The position numbers were made by a program, and so were the translations under genes. A stretch of DNA of 64,000 nucleotides from Hygrocybe punicea (Eukaryota; Basidiomycota; Agaricomycetes; Agaricales; Hygrophoraceae). How positions within the stretch are numbered: position 1 is the first letter of the stretch; every line of letters starts with the position of its first letter. Positions 1 through 10,350 of the stretch are shown here, in pieces. The stretch is from the NCBI GenBank assembly GCA_963556145.1, contig OY744469.1, positions 744,001-808,000 on the forward strand, in the 5' to 3' direction. A model generated the notes under the pieces. It made no database searches. It was not told where the DNA came from and was given only the letters and a program-made list of their open reading frames with translations.

Positions 1-92
1 GCTTTGTGTATGACATACGGATGGCACCATTCATATCAAGCACAGTATATATTCATTAATTCACTACATTTCTGTATGATGATGTCCTTACA

Positions 93-1297
93 GTGCTCAT
101 TTATCAGGTTTACTTTATGACCTATTTGGAGACTTCACTGAACTGTTTGAAGTGGTTTTTGTGCTCATTTTTCTCACACAAGGTGGTCATTGTCATGGTG
201 CAGGCAAGGAATACCAGGCTCTTGCCAATACTACCACATCCATGCGCTCTATATATGCCATCTCTGGCAACCTTTGTCTCATCAATGCTTCCAACAAGAT
301 GCAGCACCACACAGGAGCAGATGAGTTCATCAGGCGATTTCCTGCACATGAAGTGATGAGATTTCTATTGTAAATCATCACCTGTATCCGCCCACTAGAG
401 AGAATGTTCACACCAGAGATATTTGAACCTGAGGAAGTCGCCAATTATGATTCATATTTGTGGGTTCAGTATGGCAAGGTCATGGATACTTCCAAGTTTA
501 CCCACATTCTTCAAGACTTTACCGAGGTTCATCTAGGTAAAGCAATTGGTCGCCACCTGACCAAAACTATATTTCGACACATCTTACATATCAAACTGGA
601 CAACATCAATGACTATGAAGATGACGACCCTTGCCCTAACAATCTGTTGCAAATGTTTGGCCACAATGAGGAGCATGTTGATAAAGAAATATATGGACTG
701 GAACAAATTTACCTTGGGAAGGATTTTCATGATGCAACATTTGCCAACTGGCTTCATGCCACTATTTGCCTTCATCAATCCCTGAAACTTGTTGCCCCAG
801 TATTGTCAATGGAAGATGCCCAACCTAGCAATGCCCAACCTAGCAACAATGTCATCCCATTCAGGCTATCTGAGCAGCTGGTTGGCCTTCAGAATTCACT
901 ATCCTCAGCAGCCCAACCACAAGACTTTGAAAATCTTGTGAAAACTATTGTGGCACCTACTGGAACTGCTACTACTCTGTTGGCAGGATCTATATATCAC
1001 TATATGTTTGGATTAAATGAGAACACTGATTAGCAGATATCAAATAAACAAGTTGCTCAATTACAGTCATGACTGATAGGTGTTGATTACATTTTTTTTG
1101 ATGAAGTTCCAATGTTGCCTGGTCAAGATATGTATAGGATTAGTGCAAGGATGGCTAAGATTTTCAATGAAACTGAATTGCCTTGGGGTAGGTTAAACAT
1201 GATATTTGCAGGGGATTTTGCACAGTTGCTGCCTGAAATTTGGCATGAAAATGCTTCTCTCTATATCAGAACTGTTGGCAGGCTCCTGCCAAGCTGA
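93..1297 (+). pseudogene. PIF1-like helicase relic, N-terminal part
   Basis: One reading frame runs through the whole stretch with in-frame stops near 371, 1031 and 1068. The first half (to about 900) resembles the region upstream of RecQ-type, telomere-linked helicases of mushrooms (phrases such as IRPLERMFTPEIF, YDSYLWVQYGK, LHATICLHQSLKL). The second half is clearly PIF1-like: APTGTATTLLAGSIYHY, then the Walker B region DYIFFDEVPML (near 1085-1120), then GDFAQLLPE (near 1210-1245). The P-loop expected between the halves is missing, so a deletion has probably joined them. Coding similarity stops at 1297, and the rest of the helicase resumes near 6.8 kb beyond an inserted hAT element. It is a dead remnant. 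The RecQ-like reading of the first half is the weaker part. Confidence 0.6.
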
Positions 1298-1370
1298 ATT
1301 TCCAAGGGTGAGAGGCGAGATGCTAATACAACCTATAGGGAACTTCTGAAATATTGGATCTCCGAAAGGG

Positions 1371-2221
1371 CCTTTTTAAAACTCAGAACTATTATTCCTC
1401 TTGACCCTCTCTAATATGGCCTGAAGAAAATGTTAGTAAACAAAGCCAGCCACAATTTTGCTAAGTCCGATTATGGAGTACTTGTACAAAATATAATTCA
1501 TACTGTCTAACACAATCCATCCCTTCAGTTAATGAGCTCTGGGAAGCAATTATAGAAGCTCTTGATCAGAACCCACAGTGATTTGTAGGCCAATTTGCTT
1601 TCAGAGATGGCACAGTCCTAATCAGTAATTAAATAATTGATAAAGAAAAGAAATATATATTGTTGCATGTGCATCTTGTTTTGCTGCTGCACTATTATTT
1701 TATCATCCTGGACTCCTGTACATGTACCCTAGTGGTTGAGGTCACTGCTGCTGTATTTTTCAGAGTCCTAGTTAAGTAATACATGGAAGTGTGCAAATTA
1801 TGCTGGTGACTATGTCAGTTTAGACATGTCCTGCTTCCCTAAACCTCACCTCAATCACTAGGGTACATTGTACAGGAGTCCAGGATGATAAAATAATAGT
1901 GCAGCAGCAAAACAAGATGCACATGCAATAATATATATTTCTTTTCTTTATCAATTATTTAATTGCTGATTAGGACTGTGCCATCTCTGAAAGCAAATTG
2001 GCCTACAAATCACTGTGGGTTCTGATCAAGAGCTTCTATAATTGCTTCCCAGAGCTCATTAACTGAAGGGATGAATTGTGTTAGACAGTATGAATTGTAT
2101 TTTGCACAAGTACTCCATAATCAGACTTAGCAAAATTGTGGCTGGCTTTGTTTACTAACATTTTCTTTAAGCCACTGTAGAGAGGTGAAGGGGAAATAAG
2201 AGTACAGAGTTTTAATTAAAG
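1371..2221. repeat. Long hairpin with about 370-bp arms
   Basis: The left arm (about 1371-1742) reappears reverse-complemented at about 1848-2221, with only scattered mismatches, around a loop of roughly 105 bp. The outer ends match through the stretch beginning AAAACTC. The left arm read on + keeps short coding-like pieces (for example NELWEAIIEALDQNP near 1530), which I do not recognise. It lies between the broken helicase and the hAT relic and is either a fold-back element or an inverted duplication. Confidence 0.85.
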
Positions 2222-2330
2222 CACATGTTTTGGTGTCGCCTCTTAAATATATTCACCTTACAGTATTGGACTGACACTCACGAAGTTGAAAAGGTCAAGA
2301 TCGTCAACTATATTATGAGCTACAAGACTA

Positions 2331-3733
2331 CTACTGGACTGCACTTGTGCCTCCCTCACCATCTCTTTCTTGCTCATATTCATTGTCCCTGACTGTTTCC
2401 CACAGCTTTTCATACACATCAAGTTTGTCTTGAAGATTTCTTACCCCGCCCTTCCAGTAATGGTTAATGATTTCGAGCTTGGGATTGTCGCCAGCTGGGA
2501 ATGTGAAGAGAAGGTGGAGAGGGATGGAAGTTTTTGTGGGGATCTGCACCTGTGGACTAGTAGATTGAGAACAATTGTCAGTACTACTTGTGTCGGTATC
2601 CAGAATAGCTGAGGCATAGCATCGGATATCATTTGTTGCAAAAGCTGGTGAAAACCTGTTGGCTCAATATCTTCCTCCTTGAGATCATTTCCAACATTGT
2701 GGTGAGCAGAAATATTCTCCTGGTTCTGCGTAGGGCCAATGGATTCCCCTTCATCATTCACAAGGGAAGTAAAAGACCTCTTTTGCCTTGTCTTGACAAG
2801 CCCAAGTCATGCCTGCTCCCTTTTGAGGGCGATTTGTACTGTTGTAATTTTGTGAACCTTTTCAGCCCCGAGTCTGTTACAGCACTTCATGTGGATAATG
2901 CCCATATGACTGAAGGCCCTCTCACAACCAGCTGAATTTCCTATCACTGTGAGGAGTCAGATTGCAAGCATGGTGACTTGATTGCGGCCAGAAGTTTTCT
3001 GATTGTCAATTCCCTGCCAAACCTTGATGAGATCAATATCTTTTCCCTGAAAATTGGTGAGAATGTGCAAACACCAGCTCGGGGACACAAACCATTTTGG
3101 TATATGATGCTTTGATCTCTGCAAGACCCAGTGCATTGTCCAAAAATTCAGCATCGCCTCGCATATAATCCATGAAAGCAGCATGGAGTTCGAAATCAGG
3201 TACCTGTTGAAAGATTCTCAAAAAAATGTGCTTTGCCATTGTGTACAGCCCCATTGGTGTCAATGATGGACTCTCCTGCATAAAACATTGGCCCCAAATG
3301 TATGGGTTCAATACTACAGCAAGAATGAACACATCTTGATCTGCAGCTGCCCATCGCTTCTCGAGACTATCCTGGACCTTATTGCGAACTATCTCATCAA
3401 GATTTGGATCGCCATAAATACGAAAAAGATTGCCGAGAGTAATGAGGATCTGATCAAGGTGGGTTCGTCAGGCTTGTGTGAGATTGGCTGCAATTGCAAG
3501 TGGTTCGAGGTGAGTTTTCAACCTGGAAGATGACAATAAGCTGATGATTTGATCAAATTAACAATAGAGACGTACATCACAAGGTGCTCCCAGAACCTCT
3601 CACTTTGGATAACTGCCATTATGGATTCCACCTTCACTTTCACATTGGCTTTGGGCCCAGCACATTGAAGGAGTTTGTCTTTATGTTTCAGAACACAGGC
3701 ACAGACAGAAACTGATACATCCAGCAATCAGCG
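2331..3733 (-). pseudogene. hAT transposase relic, C-terminal part
   Basis: Read on the minus strand, pieces in different frames match the order of a basidiomycete hAT transposase. From the N-terminal side they are HKDKLLQCAG; a middle stretch ending SLEKRWAAADQDVFILAVVLNP; a segment around IFLRIFQQVPDFELHAAF; and a C-terminal piece with KLDVYEKLWETVRD. The dimerisation region near 2.85-3.0 kb is broken by stops. Frameshifts and stops (for example in the 3.4-3.6 kb part) make it non-functional. It belongs with the N-terminal half at 5.22-6.4 kb; the 1.5 kb between is foreign to the gene. It sits inside the PIF1-like helicase relic in the opposite orientation. Confidence 0.7.
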
Positions 3734-3734
3734 A

Positions 3735-5222
3735 GTGGTGTAGATGCAGGTTCAGGGTGGCTTCAGAACATATATATCCTAACCTAGTGGGTGTCAGCAT
3801 GAAAGTGATGGTGGATAATCAGTGTCAGGGATAGTGGTAAAAGGATAGGAATGTAAAGCCACCATATAAACTAAGAAAATGGACAAAACAAACAACTAAA
3901 TAAAGAACCGGTGATGAATGGTGTGACGGCGAGTTCTGTTGTAGACCCGGAATGAGAAATCTACGAAAAGGGTGATCAGCTAAGAAGTGATCTGAGGAAT
4001 TAGTTTCTTTAGGTCTAGTCAATCCAACCCGAATCCAGGGGTTCTGGAATCAGAGGGTGAGAGTGGGGAAAGGATGAAGAGCGGTGTAGACAATTCGAAG
4101 AGTGGACTAAGAAATAGAACTGAAGTGCAGTGATAAGACGTGAGGGGAAAGGTATTCTGTATTTTCTATATGCTTTGTAGTGTAAATGTGCTACTTTTAT
4201 ACTACTGTGAGGGATCCTGTGCTGTAGTAACCATGTACTACAAGCAAAGGCTGTAAGTGATAGGGGTAAGTGGAGTGGAGGATAGGAGGAATGGTGCTAT
4301 GTACTAGGAGACGGGAAACGAAGATACATGATATATAACTATAAATGTACTGATTCCGGGTCGTTAGGGACATTGCATCTTGAGTAGGAACGATTCCAGA
4401 GGCGGAATCCGAAGTGGAATTGATAAGAAAGAGCAGAATCGAGTGGAATCGATGATACGAGAATGGGAATGGATGGGAGCGGTGTCAGATATGAAGGGGA
4501 AACGGATCCACACGATCCGGAGCCTCTACAAAATGGACTGAAAACGGATAAATAACAATTAACCCGACAATGCCGACAATGTCAGGTATGGCAGGTCGGG
4601 TCAGGTCGGGTCGGGTTGGGTTGGGTCGGAAACGATGAACGAATAATGGAACAATGATAAGGACGACAAAGTGAACTATAAAAGTCTAAGGGTTTACAAG
4701 GATGAGCATTTGAAGGGATTAAAACATGATTCTGACTATAAGGAAACAGGGACTAAGGGTATCCCTTTTTTTTGTATGGTCGTCAGGGACTGTTTTTATA
4801 GTACATGAGTGAGTAGTCTACTTTCGGACATGTCTATTTTGGCCGATGGAAAACTACAAAGAGAAGTTGGAATGGGGATGAGAAGAGAGGGGTTGCGATG
4901 CGACAGAGACAGTAAAATGGAAGGGAAAACAAATATCCATGAAAAAGATCTGAAATGTCCTACATGTCTCCGAAAGGATGAGGGGATGCATATATAAGGC
5001 AAGTCTGAAGTCAAGAATCACGTCCAATGAGATCCATCTCCTATAATTGGAACTCCGGGGCTTATGAGGCTGCTGGATTTGGTCCGAAAGCGGCCATGAC
5101 AAAGCGGCATACATTGGGTCACATTGGGTCACATCACGTTGGGTTATGTCAGGTTGGAATGGGAGTCATTTGGAGGCATCAGTCATCCAGATTCGTGATA
5201 TATCGATGATACGGACTCAGAG
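3735..5222. other. Insertion of unknown type inside the hAT relic
   Basis: The hAT reading stops at about 3733 and resumes at about 5223 (the RRWTAHYLS motif), so about 1.5 kb was inserted. It contains no convincing ORF. A TGTCAGGGATAGTGG stretch at 3824 resembles an LTR start, and 4560-4630 holds a degenerate GGTCG/GGTTG tandem (repeated TCGGGT). A solo LTR is possible, but I could not find a matching end or target duplication. Confidence 0.45.
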
Positions 5223-6410
5223 GGATGTTGAGTCTCTACAGCAGAAAGGTAGTGAGCTGTCCAGCGTCTGATGACCGGTAGAATTAGGATGAGGATTTTG
5301 CCATAAGTTCTGCATTGAGGAAACCCAATGCACGGCTATGGTTGTTGAACCAGTTGATCACCTCCTGCAACAGCTTCACACAGTCCATGGCCTCACTCTT
5401 GATACTGAGGTAATAACCCACAACGAGATTAATTTGATGTGACTAGCAAAGAATGATTATCAGCCATGGCATCTGAACTCATAGGAGCCGCCGCATCTTC
5501 CGTGCATCCCCACCATCATCTGTGCACCATGCAATGATGGAAATACCAAACTTGTCTTCACAGTACTGGATATTCTCGAGAACCAGCTTTAGCAGAAATT
5601 CACCAGTCTTTTGCTCTGCGGATACATCGTGTGTCTGCATCAGATGTGCCTGAAAGAGGGTGAGTCCAGTGTCAGTCAGCAAGGTAGCAACTTACTTCAT
5701 TGTCAACAGTGACCATTGTAGCAATCAGAGATCGTTTCACAATGATCTTCCATCCATCACATTGACCCATTGCATATTTTCCTTTTACCTTCTTTCTTGT
5801 GCAATCCTCAACCCTGTCCAGTTCTCGGTCCAAGAGGTGCCCTGCTAATATGCGATGATCAGGGAAAATGGCACCTGGAAACCATTTTGCGAAGAACTGT
5901 TCAAGTCCCGGGTCATTTGCAGCATTCCATGGTATCCCTGCAGATATGAACATCCGGCATACATCTTCAGAAAACTCTTTCTGAACACTAGAGGGCCACT
6001 TTGACACCTCGGCACCAGGATGTAATCCTGTTTGCTGACATTTAGCAGGTGTACCAGTGTGGTGAGAAACTGATCCAACTTGAGCTGGGCTCTGTGCTGA
6101 GTTTAGTGACTGGTCTATCAATACTGGTCATAATTGCCCTGTGCCATTCCGATGACGACAATTTGGGGATGCATTTTCAGAAGTAGGTCAAGCTCGTTTA
6201 GTGGAGCCTTTTGGTACTTCTTCCTCTACCCACTTTCAGATCTCAGGTGCAACTTTTGTGCAATCCCAGAGGTGGGGGACCATTGTATATTTTGGTTTTG
6301 AAGGATAAACTGTCTCAAGTGTTCTCACTAACAGGAATTTGAGTCTCTTTAATCATAAATGCTCATTGGCAATGTGCTCACCCTCAACATGTAGCTGTTC
6401 CTCTGTTTGA
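5223..6410 (-). pseudogene. hAT transposase relic, N-terminal part
   Basis: The clearest piece (5672-6121) reads WPSSVQKEFSEDVCRMFISA, then IPWNAANDPGLEQFFAKW, then DGWKIIVKRSLIATMVTV. This is the typical N-terminal core of mushroom hAT transposases. Further along come ISIIAWCTDDGGDARKMRRL (near 5480-5550) and LVVGYYLSIKSEAMDCVKLL (near 5360-5430), then LILPVIRRWTAHYLSAVETQ ending at about 5223. Stops and frame changes, possibly plus an intron near 5650-5680, separate the blocks. A weaker extension with YPSKPKYTMVPHLWDCTKVA lies near 6230-6310. It is degenerate and is continued at 3.73-2.33 kb. Confidence 0.75.
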
Positions 6411-6779
6411 CCTTCACTCACAATCCCAGACTGCCCAGCTACTCCATCCGCTTGCCGAAGGCTTTCAATGTGACTGAGAAGGCATGCATTACACCGGCTT
6501 GAAAGAAAGAATCATTATTTTGATATTTCTGTCTGTCGGTGTAAAAGTGCTTCCAAGACCAGTGAGGCATAGCCATAGAAGCTAGAAATCACTAAGTATG
6601 CAGAATCGTAGCCTCAAACTACGTGAAGTTCCTGAATGTTCCCTCAATTACTAGCTTTACCAAAAAAGGATAGCTGGCATGTCAGACTTTCCTGACCACC
6701 CACGTCATTTTCTCCGATGCCTGACATGTGACTTCTCAGACACTGCATCGGCCAACCTTGACAACACTGGTTGCACCAG

Positions 6780-8771
6780 GTTACAACTGTAGTAATACTA
6801 CAAGAAAATATGAGACAAAGACTTCAAACAAAAGAAGATGCACAACTTTGACAGGCTCTTACAAATATGCGATCTAAAGCTTGTACTGCTGAAGATATCA
6901 AGTAATTTGCCTGGTTGTACATCAGTAAAGCATGATAACTTTAAACAAGTGTCAATCATTACTGCTTTCAATATTCACAAAGATGAGATCAATCACTTAG
7001 GGTCATTGAGATTTTCCAAAGAGACTGGTCAACCTCTGGTTGATTTTTATTCTAATAATTCAGTAATTTCCAAGGATAGAAAAAAGGAAAAGTCTTGAGC
7101 TACAACTCACAAGTGCCACACATTATCAGATAGTGTTCATGAAGTTCTGTGGAATCAACCTCATAGTTCCAACTCAAAATGTATTCCTGGTAAACTTTCA
7201 TTGTGTGTTGGTATGCCTGTCATGATCTGGAATAATAGTGCCACTGAGCTATGTATTACTAGAGGCCAAGAAGGCATAGTGCATAGCTGGCAATCAGCAA
7301 AAGGTATGCAAGGTCAGAGAGTGTTGGACACACTATTTGTGATGCTACTTAATCCTCCACAAGTTGTGAAATTAAATTGACTTCTTGAGAATGTTGTACT
7401 GCTAACAAGAACAAGTGTTACTGTAGACTGTGCACTACCAGATGATTTATCTATTACAGTATCACGCAGTCAGATAGAGGTACTTCCCAATTTTTCAAAG
7501 ACTGATTATTCTTCACAAGGAAAGACAAGGCCTAATAATCCAGTTGATCTAAATAACAGTCGAACTCATCATCATATTATCATATAGTGCATCTGCCCTT
7601 GGTACTGTCATTTTACAAGGATTTGATGCAAGAAAGATCACAGGTGGAGCATCTGGGGCATTACATCAGGAATTCCATAAGCTGGAAATTTTAGATGAAA
7701 TAGTCAAATTAAGATACAAAGGCAAGCTTTCAAGTTCTGTGACTGGTGATTGCAGAAATTCTTTGATTGAAACCTTTAGATTATGGAAAGGCAAGCATTA
7801 TGTTCCAGAAAATCTGCACAAGGCAATCTGATGGAAGAAGTCTGATCCATATATTCCAGGTGAAGAGGATAAAATTCCATGGAAAATTCTGGACAAAAAG
7901 GCAAAGGTTCAAAAAGATGTTCCTTTGAAGTCAAATTATGTTCCTGCCCAAGGCAGTTCACCAGCATTGTTTTATCAAAATTCTACTAATAAGAGAAAAA
8001 TAAGTGGGTCTTGTGTTGCCCCTCAGAGAAAGAAATTGAAAGAAAAAAAAAACTTAATCTTAATGATAATTTATTGACTTCTCTGAATATTCCAATTGGT
8101 ACACTCTGGAGTAACAACAGCTGTGCATATGACTCTGTGATAACTATATTATATAACATTTGGTGGATGGACTTTCAAGATATTCTGAAGGTGAATGCTC
8201 TTTAGAAGACATGTGTGATCATATAAGACACTATCTAGATCATCATTCACATCATAACTTCACATGGGGAGTAAATACTAGTGTTAATATCTTATTAGAC
8301 ATATTGTTACAAACTGAAATCCCCATTCTTTCCTCTCATATTTCTTGCCCTCAACATCATCCTGTGTCCAGACAGCAGGAAGCAGCAAAAAATTGCCATA
8401 TAGATATTGGTAGGATTGACTTTGTTTCTATTCAGAATGAACTTGATTTCTTTGTAATTTCTCTAGCTTCAAAGTCTACAGTCTGCAATGACTTTCTACT
8501 TTGGAATTTTACTTTTATAAATGCCCCTCAGTTACTTGCCTTTGCTACATCTGCTTCCACCACTACTTTGGATCATAATTTGATAGTCACTGTTGAAGGA
8601 AATACAGAACCAAAACCATATCAGCTGAGAGGTGTCATATATTATGGAAGTGAACACTTTACCTCTCATATTATCGGTTTGACAGGTCAAGTTTGGTTTC
8701 ATGATGGTATCATCACTGGAATAGTTATGGAATATGAAGGAATGTTGGAAGATGTTGTTTTAACTGTTTAG
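6780..8771 (+). pseudogene. PIF1-like helicase C-terminus with USP-like domain
   Basis: This is the downstream part of the helicase whose start lies at 93-1297. It shows VSIITAFNIHKDEINHLGS, then PGKLSLCVGMPVMIWNN, then the PIF1 C-terminal signature around SQGKTRPNNPVDLNN and LGTVILQGFDARKITGG. A second domain follows. It has a Cys box (IGTLWSNNSCAYDSV, near 8095-8140) and a His box (YQLRGVIYYGSEHFTSHI, near 8620-8670), which is the layout of ubiquitin-specific cysteine proteases. Stops near 7096, 7378 and 7829 and a frameshift near 8190 kill it. Helicases of this type with a fused C-terminal peptidase-like domain recur in mushroom genomes. The role of the fused domain is inferred from the two boxes only. 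Confidence 0.72.
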
Positions 8772-8936
8772 AGATCAAAAAAACCTTGTATTTTGATATA
8801 CCCCTATAGAAGTGCTTTCTAAATACTCTCATTGCAACTTGTATTAATGTTACCATCATGAATGTAGAAATATTTACAGGTTACAAGATGGCTTACAGCT
8901 ATTTTTAGTGATCTTGGCAAACTAAAATTTTTCAAG

Positions 8937-9763
8937 TTTACAGCTGTTTTTGTAATTGTTGGCAGTAACTCAGCTTTTTTCAATCAATTAGAAAAATATG
9001 GACTTAGTAGAATTTGAATGCTGAGTTGTGTATCTCATGAGATACTGCATGGATGGATTTGGATGGTTATGGAGGGAAGGTTGTACTATTTCTTAAGGGC
9101 TATCAATTCCTGTAATTACATTTGGACAATATTCAGTGTATGGTGAGTTGTGGATGAAATAAAAGGTAAACCAGTGTTTTTTAACACCCAAAATGATATT
9201 GTCAAATTATGGCATCAAATGAACTCCTATGAAGAAGATTGTAAGGGGGAAGCTGTTCATTTTTTCAAGGGCTAGAAGTACATATACCATGTTTTTCTTT
9301 ATTTTTTCTCCTTTGAGCCAATATTACATCTGTACTATGTTTGTCTGCATTAGGTCTGAAATATGACATGAATCATAAATATTGCTCAAAGGAGAAAGAA
9401 TAAAGAAAAACACGGTATATGTACTTCTAGCCCTTGAAAAAATGAACAGCTTCCCCCTTACAATCTTCTTCATAGGAGTTCATTTGATGCCATAATTTGA
9501 CAATATCATTTTGGGTGTTAAAAAACACTGGTTTACCTTTTATTTCATCCACAACTCACCATACACTGAATATTGTCCAAATGTAATTACAGGAATTGAT
9601 AGCCCTTAAGAAATAGTACAACTTTCCCTCCATAACCATCCAAATCCATCCATGCAGTATCTCATGAGATACACAACTCACCATTCAAATTCTACTAAGT
9701 CCATATTTTTCTAATTGATTGAAAAAAGCTGAGTTACTGCCAACAATTACAAAAACAGCTGTA
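8937..9763. repeat. Long hairpin with near-identical 385-bp arms
   Basis: Arms at about 8937-9326 and 9378-9763 are near-perfect reverse complements around a loop of about 50 bp. Outer ends read TTTACAGCTG and CAGCTGTAAG. No ORF is present. It begins 166 bp after the helicase stop. It looks like a fold-back (MITE-type) element. Confidence 0.88.
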
Positions 9764-9799
9764 AGTAAATTTAAAGTGATTAAGCAACAACTTGTGAAA

Positions 9800-10148
9800 G
9801 ACTGTATGTATATATATATTAATATGGTAATGGGGGGGAAAGTTGTACTATTTTTGAATGGCTATGGGCCCCTCTAATTACATTTAGATAATATTTAGTG
9901 TAGATGAGTTGTAGATAAAGTAAGTTGTAAATTACTACTTTGACATCCAGAATGATATTGTCAAATTATGGCATCAAATGAACTGTGAGCCTATATTACA
10001 TCTGACCAGGTTTGTCAGTATTGGCATTGAAACACCACAAGAATCATAATTATTGGCTCAATGGGCCAAAATAAAGAAAAAAAATGGTATATGTACTTCT
10101 AGCCCTTGAGAAAATGAACAACTTTCCCCCTCCATCAGAGTTCATTTG
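9800..10148. repeat. Diverged second copy of the hairpin repeat
   Basis: This repeats the order of the preceding hairpin: AAAGTTGTACTATTTTTGAA, ATGATATTGTCAAATTATGG, then the inverted part GGTATATGTACTTCTAGCCC. It is diverged by substitutions and small deletions. A further fragment with GCCCTTGAAAAATAGAACAA near 10205-10240 suggests a third partial copy. Confidence 0.7.
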
Positions 10149-10350
10149 TAAATAACATTATAATAATCTGTCCAAGCCCAATACACACATAAACACATTA
10201 TGGGCCCTTGTAGCCCTTGAAAAATAGAACAAGTTTCTCCCCACAACCACATCAATCCAAGCATTGGTTGTGGGGATATTCATTGTACAAGTTTGAGTGA
10301 CACAAATGAATAATTCACCTATAACCCCCTTGTAAATAGAGAGAAAGATA

